A stretch of 64,000 nucleotides of DNA from Pontibacterium sp049603715 (lineage in GTDB: Bacteria; Pseudomonadota; Gammaproteobacteria; Pseudomonadales; Balneatricaceae). Location: assembly GCA_049603715.1 (NCBI GenBank), contig JBMYSW010000012.1, forward strand, positions 30,169 through 94,168, given 5' to 3'. Below the pieces are notes generated by a model that was given only the letters and a program-made list of their open reading frames with translations, had not been told where the DNA came from and did no database searches. Position 1 is the stretch's first letter. Every line of letters starts with the position of its first letter. Shown here piece after piece: positions 35,624 through 43,619 of the stretch. The position numbers were made by a program, and so were the translations under genes.

Positions 35624-36658
35624 TTAGCCGCGATCTAACAGCTCGCGTAGGTCAATCAAAGCAGCATTCGCACGGGAGATGTAGTTAGCCATAACCAAGG
35701 AGTGGTTAGCGAACAAGCCAAAGCCACCGCCGTTCAATATCACGGGGCTCCATACAGTGTCTTGTGTTGCTTCGAGCTCACGAATAATTTGCTGTACGCT
35801 CACCGCCGCATTTTTTTGCGCCAACACAGGTGCAAAATCTTGCTCAATGGCTTTTAGGATATGTAACAGCGCGTAGGTCGCACCACGAGCTTCAAAGAAG
35901 ACATCGTCAATTTCAGTCCAAGGGGTTTTAACCAGCTGAACGCCGCTTGCCGCTGTTGACTGGCTCGCAGCCGCTTCGCCGGCCAAGTCAGTATTAATAC
36001 GCTCTTGGCCAACACTTGCGCTTAAACGCTGAGACAAGCTACCTAGACGAGTTTGCACATCAGCCAACCAGTTACTTAGGTTATCGGCGCGAGCGTAAAA
36101 CTGAGCATCACCTTGTGCTGGGTCAGCCAGCGCAGTCCAGTATTCAGCCAAGGCATCACGGCCTTCTTGATACTGAGATTCAGATGAAGGCAGCCACCAG
36201 CTATTAGAGTCAAAGTGAAACTGTGGCTCAGCGGTTGTTAGCGCAAGGTTTTCGACAGACTGCGACTGAGAGCGGCTAAAGTCTTTACGCAAAGCGCGGC
36301 TAAGATCTCGAACCTGTACCAAAACACCAAATTCCCAGTGCTTGATATTGTCTAACACCAAACCCGGTGGCAGTCGATCATTACTAATGTAGCCACCTGG
36401 CTTGTTCAACAGGTCCGAAACTAAGTGATCGACTGTGTAAATCGTGGTGTAACCCGTCACACGTTGTACACCTTTTGCTTGCGCGTCTGCCTCAGCTAAT
36501 GCCCTAGGCTCAAAGCTGTCGGGTGTTTGGCTCCAGTAGATACCCACAGGGACACACGCCACAAGGTAAAGCAAAAACGCAAACACACCACCACGTACCC
36601 ACTTACCGCCAGGTGTGGCATCCCAAAAGTCTACTGCCCAGTCTATGATTCGTCCCAC
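35624..36658 (-). CDS. DUF2333 family membrane protein
   Basis: A 344-residue protein with one N-terminal membrane helix (about 22-43) and a large, mainly helical domain after it. Opening WAVDFWDATPGGKWVRGG and the later ARGATYALLHILKAIEQDF, together with WSPVILNGGGFGLFANHSL, match the DUF2333 family, common in gammaproteobacteria and of unknown function. No partner genes nearby. Start ATG follows a weak site. Confidence 0.88.
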   Translation of the reverse strand: MGRIIDWAVDFWDATPGGKWVRGGVFAFLLYLVACVPVGIYWSQTPDSFEPRALAEADAQAKGVQRVTGYTTIYTVDHLVSDLLNKPGGYISNDRLPPGLVLDNIKHWEFGVLVQVRDLSRALRKDFSRSQSQSVENLALTTAEPQFHFDSNSWWLPSSESQYQEGRDALAEYWTALADPAQGDAQFYARADNLSNWLADVQTRLGSLSQRLSASVGQERINTDLAGEAAASQSTAASGVQLVKTPWTEIDDVFFEARGATYALLHILKAIEQDFAPVLAQKNAAVSVQQIIRELEATQDTVWSPVILNGGGFGLFANHSLVMANYISRANAALIDLRELLDRG

Positions 36659-36728
36659 GGGTTACTCCTGCACATCCACTCAATGGTTTTATTATGCTAC
36701 AGAAGCGCTTTTAGCACACCTAAACAAA

Positions 36729-38327
36729 CTAACTAAGTGTTCTAAATTGTGCGACTAACGCATTAAGTTCCTCAATTTCTCTACGAATTTCTTCAGTAGA
36801 CTGGCTCACCCGATCCGTATCGTCCCGCGTACCGCTGGCAATCGACGAAATATTCACCAAACGACGATCGATATCCTCTGCCACCTCTTTTTGCTCAACC
36901 GACGATGTTGAAATTTGGTTGTTCATTTGTGAAATAGTTTCGGTGGATGCAATGATTTGATTCAAGGCATCAGCCGCTCTAGCCGAAAGCTCGCTACTTT
37001 GTTGTGCCAGCTTGGTGCTCTCGACCATGGAGGTGACTGCAGTTTGAGCCTTGCCCTGCAACCGCTCTACAAGGTCTTGGATTTGGTGTGTGGACTCTTG
37101 TGTACGCTGCGCCAGCGTCCGTACCTCATCTGCTACCACCGCAAAGCCTCGCCCTTGTTCACCTGCCCGCGCTGCCTCAATGGCAGCGTTTAGCGCCAAT
37201 AGGTTAGTTTGCTCGGCAATTTCGTTAATAACGGAGGTAACTTGGTCAACCGCTTGGGTTTCCGCCTCTAGCTCAGACAAGGTTGTGGCGGTGGTATTAA
37301 TTCGCTGCAGCATATCTTGTGCAAAGACCTCAGACTGCTTCACTACATTACCTCCCGAGCGAGCTTGTGAGTCGGCCTCATTAGCAGCCGCCGCCGCTTG
37401 CTCAGCATTTTGCGCGACTACCTGTACGGTATGGGCCATTTCGGTAACAGCCGCCGCGACTTGCTCGATGTCGGCATATTGGCGCTGAACACCGGTTTGA
37501 CTCGCCTCAATCGCACCGGTCACATTATTTACATGCTGATTGGTAGAGCGAGCCGCTGCCTGTACGTTTTTAATCACTTGCCCCACACTGTCTAACATTT
37601 GGTTAAAGCCTCAATAGAGGCTGCCTACTTCGTTATCAGAGTGTTCAACCTTAAACCGGTGAGAAAAGTCTCCTTGCCCCACACGTTTCATCTCAGACTC
37701 AAGTGAAGCCAAGGTTTTCATCACGGTTGCCTGACCGTAAACACGCCCAATCAAAATCAAAAACACCATTAAAATGACACAAGCAAACGCTATGATAAGC
37801 TGGCTTTGCATTTTGGCAGACGCCTTGCCTGCCATCATTTGAACGGCTTTGTTCATTTCAACTAGTACAACCACGGATTGGTCTTGAAGAGCAGATAAAG
37901 CATCCACATTGTGGTCTTTAACGTAGGTTTCGATATTCGTTTTGTAGGCCTTCCAGTACCCCTCGACTTTGTAAAGCTGTTCTAAGATCTGTGGGTCAGT
38001 CACTGCGCTCACGCCTAAACTGTCGTTACCTTCAAGTAGGCTTTTGTGAGAGCTTTCGAATAACTTTATTGTTTTTTGCATGGCCTGCTGGTCACTTAAG
38101 CCCTGCTCAGCCAGCATGGCCTCTTTTGCAACTCGTTGGCTTAACATGCGCTGACGGCCCGCGATATCAATGGCTTGGGGGGATATAGAAAGGCTCAGAT
38201 AAAGTGACGCACCTGAAGCCATGGACAGCCCAAGAATCACCAAAAACGACACAAAAAATTGAGTATTTAAACTCGTAAACCCAACGACTCTCATCGTTTT
38301 GTCAATTAGCTTAGCCAGCGCCAACAT
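36729..38327 (-). pseudogene. Methyl-accepting chemotaxis protein split by in-frame TGA
   Basis: Read through, this is a complete chemoreceptor of 532 codons: a membrane helix near 18-40, a PilJ/NIT-like sensor region with IDIAGRQRMLSQRVAKEAML, a second helix near 175-197, HAMP, and a full signalling domain. The conserved tip EIAEQTNLLALNAAIEAARAG is intact. Codon 239, inside HAMP after EVGSLY, is TGA (37613-37611), followed in the same frame by GFNQML; CGA to TGA would explain it. Both halves otherwise stay open. A GAGG lies ten bases before ATG 37598, so the soluble signalling half could still be made. A sequencing error is another explanation. Confidence 0.88.
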
Positions 38328-38377
38328 AAATTTAGATCTCCTGTCCTGTGGCTTAAACCTTCTTTAGATTACCGCTT

Positions 38378-38400
38378 GACTAAGTTTCAATTACTTAGTC
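38378..38400. repeat. 8-bp inverted repeat upstream of pta/chemoreceptor
   Basis: GACTAAGT and ACTTAGTC with a seven-base spacer, in the divergent region between the chemoreceptor gene and pta. No T tract beside it; an operator or mRNA structure is possible. Confidence 0.5.
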
Positions 38401-38568
38401 GAGTTCTCTGAAATGAGTGAGTAATCTAAGGCCTAAGATACAGCGTAGAAAACCTTTGGGGTTTTGCCAGTGAGAATTCTTCCTAAATTGATTTAAAGCG
38501 ACTATGCTTAATTGTGCAGCGCAACAAAATCGACAATTTTGTACCTTTTTGTATCAAGGACCTCTGAA

Positions 38569-39510
38569 ATGGCCACCTCTGACCGCTCCCAACACCAGCT
38601 TGATAAACTCATCGCTAAAGCAATTGATGCTCGCCCCGTCACCACTGCCGTTGTTCACCCCGTAGACCACAATAGTTTAGTAGGTGCTATCGAGGCAAAA
38701 AACAAAGGGTTGATCGAACCGGTACTCGTCGGACCAAAAGAAAAGATTTTAGCCCAAGCCAAAGAAAGCGAGCTTTCCCTTGAGGGTATAGAGATCATTG
38801 AAGTTGCCCACAGTCACGAGGCCGCCACAAAGGCGTGCCAGTTGGCAAAAGAAAGTCGTGTTGAATGCATTATGAAGGGCGGCCTATCCAGCGGAGAGCT
38901 GCTCAGTGCCATTGTGAGCCGCAGCTCGGGTATTCGAACCGAGCGTCGCTTATCGCACGCCTTTGTATTTGACATCCCGCAATACCACAAGCCGCTGATT
39001 ATTTGCGATGCCGCGATCAATATTCAGCCCGACCTAGACACCAAGCGCGATATCATTCAAAACGCCATCGACCTTTGCAGGGCTCTAGGAACCGCCACAC
39101 CCAAGGTGGCGATTTTGGCTGCGATTGAAAAGGTAAAAGCCTCTATGCCGAGTACGATTGATGCTGCGGCCTTGTGTAAAATGGCCGATCGAGGCCAAAT
39201 TAAAAATGGCATCTTAGACGGCCCGCTGGCGTTTGATAACGCCATTTCGTTGCAAGCCGCGGTGGATAAACATATTGAATCCCCTGTGTCTGGCGAGGCA
39301 GATATCCTGATTGCGCCAGACTTAGAAGCAGCTAATATGTTGGCAAAACAGCTGATGTATCTTGCCAATGCGACGTCGGCAGGTATCGCCTTGGGAGCAA
39401 AAGTACCGGTAATTCTCACCAGCCGCTCAGAAACCGGGCCCGCGCGTTTAGCCTCATGTGCTCTGGCTTCCCATCTCGTCCACCAACATACATTGGCAGC
39501 AAAAGACTAA
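38569..39510 (+). CDS. pta: Phosphate acetyltransferase (short PTA/PTB type)
   Basis: A 313-residue member of the phosphate acetyl/butyryl transferase family, which interconverts acyl-CoA and acyl phosphate. Motifs include VLVGPKEKIL in the first domain, MKGGLSSGELLSAIV near residue 103 and a C-terminal IALGAKVPVILTSRSETGPARL region. It lacks the long N-terminal DRTGG part of E. coli Pta. Start ATG 38569 has AAGGA eight bases before. ackA follows directly, so acetyl phosphate is the likely product. A butyryl-type substrate cannot be excluded. Confidence 0.88.
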   Translation: MATSDRSQHQLDKLIAKAIDARPVTTAVVHPVDHNSLVGAIEAKNKGLIEPVLVGPKEKILAQAKESELSLEGIEIIEVAHSHEAATKACQLAKESRVECIMKGGLSSGELLSAIVSRSSGIRTERRLSHAFVFDIPQYHKPLIICDAAINIQPDLDTKRDIIQNAIDLCRALGTATPKVAILAAIEKVKASMPSTIDAAALCKMADRGQIKNGILDGPLAFDNAISLQAAVDKHIESPVSGEADILIAPDLEAANMLAKQLMYLANATSAGIALGAKVPVILTSRSETGPARLASCALASHLVHQHTLAAKD

Positions 39511-39523
39511 GAGGAAGGTTGCG

Positions 39524-40702
39524 ATGACAACCCAAGCCATACTGACACTCAATGGCGGTTCATCTAGCTTAAAAGCAGCGCTCTTTGCCAGCACTTCAGG
39601 CCAACCTTTGGACCGGCTCTGCTCTGTACACATATCCGCCATAGGCGGCGATAGCCAGTGCCGGTTAGAAATACCGTCCAAACAGTTTGATCAGTACTAT
39701 GCCCTCGACTTACCCAAAGGGAAAGCCGCTTACGAAGCCGGACTGAATCACGTTCAGCAATGTATAAACGAGCACTTTCCAGATGTGACTGTTGGCGCGC
39801 TAGGCCATCGCGTTGTCCACGGAGGCAACCTAACCGAAACCACCGAAATCGACGCCAAAACGCTGGCCTACCTCACGGAGCTCACTCCCCTTGCGCCTCT
39901 TCATCAGGGCGCAAATCTCGCACTGTTTAATGCCAGCACCCAGTGTTGGCCCAAAGCTACACACCTCGCCTGCTGCGACACCTTTTTTCATGCCAGCCAA
40001 CCCAAAATTGAGCAAGCTTACGCGATTCCTGACAGCTGGTTTCAAAAAGGTGTGCGACGCTACGGCTTCCACGGTCTGTCTTACGGTTATATCGCCTCTC
40101 AACTCGAGGCCTTAGGCACTCTAAATCAAAAAACAGTGGTGGCGCATTTAGGCGCGGGGGCCAGCTTGTGTGCACTCCAACACGGAAAGTCCGTCGCCTC
40201 AACCATGGGGTTTACCGCCACCGACGGCATTCCCATGGCGACACGTAGTGGTGCCATCGACCCGGGTGTGTTGCTATTTTTAGAGCGGCATCACCAAATG
40301 TCTGCGAGTGATATCGAAACCCTGCTCAATAAAGAAAGCGGGCTACTGGGGCTATCCGGCATTTCAGGTGATATTCGTGAACTGCATGTGAGTCAGGACC
40401 CAAAAGCCGCTTTTGCCATTGAGCTATTTTGCTATCGCATTGCTTCAGAGGTAGCTCGCCTCAGTGGCGCAATTGAAGGCCTAGAGCAGCTCGTATTTAC
40501 TGCGGGTATTGGCGAACACGATGCTCAGGTAAGGGCAAAGGTTGTGAATCGCTGTGCGTGGCTAGGCGCGACACTTGAAGAGCAGAGAAACAATGAAGGC
40601 AACGCTGTTATTTCGACAGAAAGCTCGCCCGTCACAGTTAGAGTTATCCCTACCGATGAAGAAGCCTATATGGCGGCTGAGGTTTCGGCTTATTTGGCAT
40701 AA
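39524..40702 (+). CDS. ackA: Acetate kinase
   Basis: AckA converts acetyl phosphate and ADP to acetate and ATP. The 392-residue protein has LTLNGGSSSLKAALF at the N-terminus, the GHRVVHGG active-site motif (about 90-97), RRYGFHGLSYGYI, VAHLGAGASLCAL and FTAGIGEHDAQVR near the C-terminus. The real start is ATG 39524 after GAGGAAGG; frame openness upstream overlaps pta. With pta it forms an acetate overflow or uptake pair in one operon. Confidence 0.95.
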   Translation: MTTQAILTLNGGSSSLKAALFASTSGQPLDRLCSVHISAIGGDSQCRLEIPSKQFDQYYALDLPKGKAAYEAGLNHVQQCINEHFPDVTVGALGHRVVHGGNLTETTEIDAKTLAYLTELTPLAPLHQGANLALFNASTQCWPKATHLACCDTFFHASQPKIEQAYAIPDSWFQKGVRRYGFHGLSYGYIASQLEALGTLNQKTVVAHLGAGASLCALQHGKSVASTMGFTATDGIPMATRSGAIDPGVLLFLERHHQMSASDIETLLNKESGLLGLSGISGDIRELHVSQDPKAAFAIELFCYRIASEVARLSGAIEGLEQLVFTAGIGEHDAQVRAKVVNRCAWLGATLEEQRNNEGNAVISTESSPVTVRVIPTDEEAYMAAEVSAYLA

Positions 40703-40764
40703 GCCGAAGAGGTGTTAAAAAGAGTGGCACAAGCATACAGCCCGTGCCGTTCTCTTGTATTCTA

Positions 40765-41508
40765 TTAAGCGTTAGCGCGCTGGCGGACTACTTCGAACAA
40801 GCAAACACCTGTCGCAACCGACACGTTCAAGCTACTCACCTCGCCCGCCATCGGGATACGTACCAACTGGTCACAATGTTCACGAGTCAAACGGCGCATA
40901 CCCTTACCTTCAGCGCCCATCACCAAGGCGGTCGGACCTGAAAGGTTAGCATCAAACACATCTAGCTCGGTTTCACCGGCTGTGCCTGTTATCCAAACAC
41001 CTAGGTCTTGTAACTGCTTAAGCGTGCGTGACAGGTTAGTGACCTGAATGTAAGGCACAACTTCTGCTGCACCACAGGCCACTTTAGCAACCGTTGCATT
41101 TAAAGGTGCAGACTTGTCTTTTGGCGCTATCACCGCATGTACCCCTGCGGCATCCGCAGTACGAATACAGGCTCCCAAGTTATGTGGGTCTGTTACACCG
41201 TCTAGCACCAAAAACAATGCCTGTGAGCCTGCAGCCTCTACGATACCTTTTAGCGCAGACTCAGGAGTGGTTTGCAGCCCTTTTACCACCAGTACAACGC
41301 CTTGGTGGTTTGCTCCGTCACTCAAGTCGTCTAACGCTTGTTTGGCTTTGTACTGCACCGTCAGCCCGAGTGCATCTGCTTTGGCCAAAGTCTCGGCAAG
41401 ACGCTCATCGTGGCGACCTTTTTGAACCAATAGCTTAATGGCTCGGTCACCGCGAAGTTTTAGGGCTGAGTTAATGGCGTGAAAGCCAAATATCGTATCG
41501 TTTTGCAT
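40765..41508 (-). CDS. rlmB: 23S rRNA (guanosine2251-2'-O)-methyltransferase
   Basis: RlmB methylates G2251 in 23S rRNA. The 247-residue protein has the L30-like substrate domain at the N-terminus (FGFHAINSALKL) and the SPOUT knot domain with DPHNLGACIRTADAAG, ALVMGAEGKGMR and IPMAGEVSSLNVSVATGVCL motifs. Length is normal (E. coli 243). The hemH stop lies four bases before it, so both are co-transcribed; the usual neighbour rnr is absent. Confidence 0.95.
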   Translation of the reverse strand: MQNDTIFGFHAINSALKLRGDRAIKLLVQKGRHDERLAETLAKADALGLTVQYKAKQALDDLSDGANHQGVVLVVKGLQTTPESALKGIVEAAGSQALFLVLDGVTDPHNLGACIRTADAAGVHAVIAPKDKSAPLNATVAKVACGAAEVVPYIQVTNLSRTLKQLQDLGVWITGTAGETELDVFDANLSGPTALVMGAEGKGMRRLTREHCDQLVRIPMAGEVSSLNVSVATGVCLFEVVRQRANA

Positions 41509-41512
41509 TCAG

Positions 41513-42523
41513 TTACCTTGTGCCTACCCAATCACCTGCCTGCTCTTTTACCAAAGCAGCCATCAGGTTAATAAAGGCAGGGTCATCGTTAAGAGCGGGA
41601 ATATATTGATAATCTTCGCCGCCGGCTTCTTTAAAGACATCGCAGTTTTCCACCGCAATTTCTTCGAGTGTTTCTAAACAGTCGGCCGAAAAAGCAGGGC
41701 ACGCAATGCGCAGAGATTTTACACCCTGCGCTGGTAGTTTCTCTAATGTTTTATCGGTGTAAGGCTGCATCCACTCGGCTGGCCCAAAACGCGACTGAAA
41801 TGTAGTCATCCACGCTTGGTCGGGTAATCCCATGGCTTTGGCCAATAGCTCAGACGTGTGATGGCACTGTTTCGGATAAGGGTCGCCTTTATCTGCGTAC
41901 TCTTTAGGTATGCCGTGGTAAGACAATACCAGCTTATCTCCCTGCCCATGTTCAGTGAAGTAGCTAGACATGTGGGCCGACAAAGCGTCAATGTACGCAG
42001 GGTGATCGTAATATTGCTTAACGATACGGATATCCATCACTTCGCGCTGCGCAAGCTGATACTTGGCTACTTGGTCGTAAATCGGTGCTGTGGTGGTGGC
42101 AGAGTACTGCGGGTACATCGGGATGACCAATACTTGCTTAAAACCCGTGCGCTGTAGGTCAGCCAACAAGTGTGAAAAGCTTGGTTTACCATAGGTCATA
42201 GCCGCAAAGACCTCCGGACTATGCTCGCCCAAGTCCGCTTGTAGCTGTAGCTTAAGCGCCGCCACTTGGCGATTGAGGATATTGCGCATTGGCGAGTCAT
42301 CCTCCCAAATGGTCGAGTAGGCATGGGCAACCCGTTTAGGGCGAATGTTCAGCACAATCCCCTTAAGCACCATCAACCACAACCACCGCCTTGGGCCTTT
42401 GCCTTCCACGACACGTGCATCTGACAAAAACTCGTTGAGGTAGCGCTTCACCGCACCGGGTGTAGCCTCATCCGGTGTTCCCAAGTTCGCTAAGATAATT
42501 GCCGTTTTTTGCTGCCTAGACAT
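41513..42523 (-). CDS. hemH: Ferrochelatase
   Basis: HemH inserts iron into protoporphyrin IX in the final heme step. The 336 residues include AIILANLGTPDEATPGAVKRYL at the N-terminus and the catalytic LSYHGIPKEYADKGDPYPKQC (about 198-218) with the metal-site histidine. PAFSADCLETLEEIAVEN near 283-300 carries the conserved glutamate. Length is standard. Proximity to adk is common in gammaproteobacteria. Confidence 0.97.
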   Translation of the reverse strand: MSRQQKTAIILANLGTPDEATPGAVKRYLNEFLSDARVVEGKGPRRWLWLMVLKGIVLNIRPKRVAHAYSTIWEDDSPMRNILNRQVAALKLQLQADLGEHSPEVFAAMTYGKPSFSHLLADLQRTGFKQVLVIPMYPQYSATTTAPIYDQVAKYQLAQREVMDIRIVKQYYDHPAYIDALSAHMSSYFTEHGQGDKLVLSYHGIPKEYADKGDPYPKQCHHTSELLAKAMGLPDQAWMTTFQSRFGPAEWMQPYTDKTLEKLPAQGVKSLRIACPAFSADCLETLEEIAVENCDVFKEAGGEDYQYIPALNDDPAFINLMAALVKEQAGDWVGTR

Positions 42524-42649
42524 GAGCGCTCCTCGTTCATTTAAGAGGCCATTATACGTGAGTTTAAGAAATTTAGTTTGCTGTTTAACCTTGTAAATAA
42601 AGGGCTAAATCAACACACCACTCCCTACTTCGGTAAATAGCAGGCATAA

Positions 42650-42674
42650 AAAAAGCTGCACAAGGCAGCTTTTT
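42650..42674 (-). terminator. Terminator of adk
   Basis: On the minus strand AAAAAGCTGC-CTTGT-GCAGCTTTTT, with more T residues, lies just downstream of adk. Confidence 0.93.
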
Positions 42675-42700
42675 AACATGTGACTTAACGAGGCTAAATA

Positions 42701-43357
42701 TTAACCTTCTAGGCCAGCAAATACCGCATCACGGATATCATTCACGCTACCAACGCCTGGTACGTAAACGTATTTTGGTGCACCTTCGCTACCTGTTTCA
42801 GCCCAGCCTTTGTAGTAGCTGATAAGTGGCTCAGTTTGCTCGTGGTAAACACCCAAACGTAGACGAACAGTATCTTCTTTGTCGTCTTCACGTTGAACAA
42901 GCTCTTCGCCTGTTACGTCGTCTTTGCCTTCTTCTTTAGGTGGATTGAAGACAACGTGGTAAGTACGACCCGAACCAGGGTGCACACGACGACCGCTCAT
43001 ACGTTTGATGATTTCTTCATCGGCAACGTCAATTTCAACAACTGCGTCAATGGGTACGCCAGCGTCTTTTAGTGCGTCTGCTTGAGGGATGGTACGTGGG
43101 AAACCATCAAACAAGAAACCATTCGCACAATCGTCTTCAGCGATACGCTCTTTTACAAGACCTATGATAATGTCGTCAGACACTAGCTCGCCCGCGTCCA
43201 TTACTGCTTTAGCTTTTACGCCGAGAGGGGTTCCCGCTTTAACCGCCGCACGCAACATGTCGCCCGTTGAAATTTGTGGAATGCCGAACTTCTCCGTAAT
43301 GTACTGCGCTTGAGTACCTTTACCGGCGCCAGGTGCGCCAAGAAGAATGATACGCAT
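42701..43357 (-). CDS. adk: Adenylate kinase
   Basis: Adk equilibrates ATP, ADP and AMP. The protein is 218 residues from ATG 43357, preceded by AGGAG; an open TTG three codons earlier is not needed. It has the P-loop GAPGAGKGTQA, the CMP lid GFPRTIPQA with DGFPR, and a LID domain that lacks zinc-binding cysteines, as usual in gram-negative enzymes. It stands alone with its own terminator, between ppc and hemH. Confidence 0.97.
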   Translation of the reverse strand: MRIILLGAPGAGKGTQAQYITEKFGIPQISTGDMLRAAVKAGTPLGVKAKAVMDAGELVSDDIIIGLVKERIAEDDCANGFLFDGFPRTIPQADALKDAGVPIDAVVEIDVADEEIIKRMSGRRVHPGSGRTYHVVFNPPKEEGKDDVTGEELVQREDDKEDTVRLRLGVYHEQTEPLISYYKGWAETGSEGAPKYVYVPGVGSVNDIRDAVFAGLEG

Positions 43358-43555
43358 ACAGGACAACTCCTAGTTTTAACTTATTAAAATCGTGTTTTAG
43401 CCTCGACTCTTAAAGGAGGAAGCCGTTTTTATTTTTCGTGAGACTAAACAATAACCCAATCTCTTGCTAAGCCACCTTAGCACGATGATTACAGCCCACC
43501 ATTCGACATTAGAACTACTCAGCCTAAACGGACATTGCACTTGCTGCAACCCTAC

Positions 43556-43587
43556 AAAAAATTCTGGCCCTTTTTATCGGGCCAGAA
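43556..43587 (-). terminator. Terminator of ppc
   Basis: On the minus strand TTCTGGCCC and GGGCCAGAA pair around an 8-base loop, then six T residues. Confidence 0.93.
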
Positions 43588-43619
43588 AGCATACGCGAAA
43601 TCACTAGGGGGCTTCAACC

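Noticed and set aside
37611..38327. The upstream half of the chemoreceptor as a separate short sensor gene
   Set aside because: It ends in the middle of HAMP and the same frame continues straight into the rest of the receptor, so a nonsense break is simpler.
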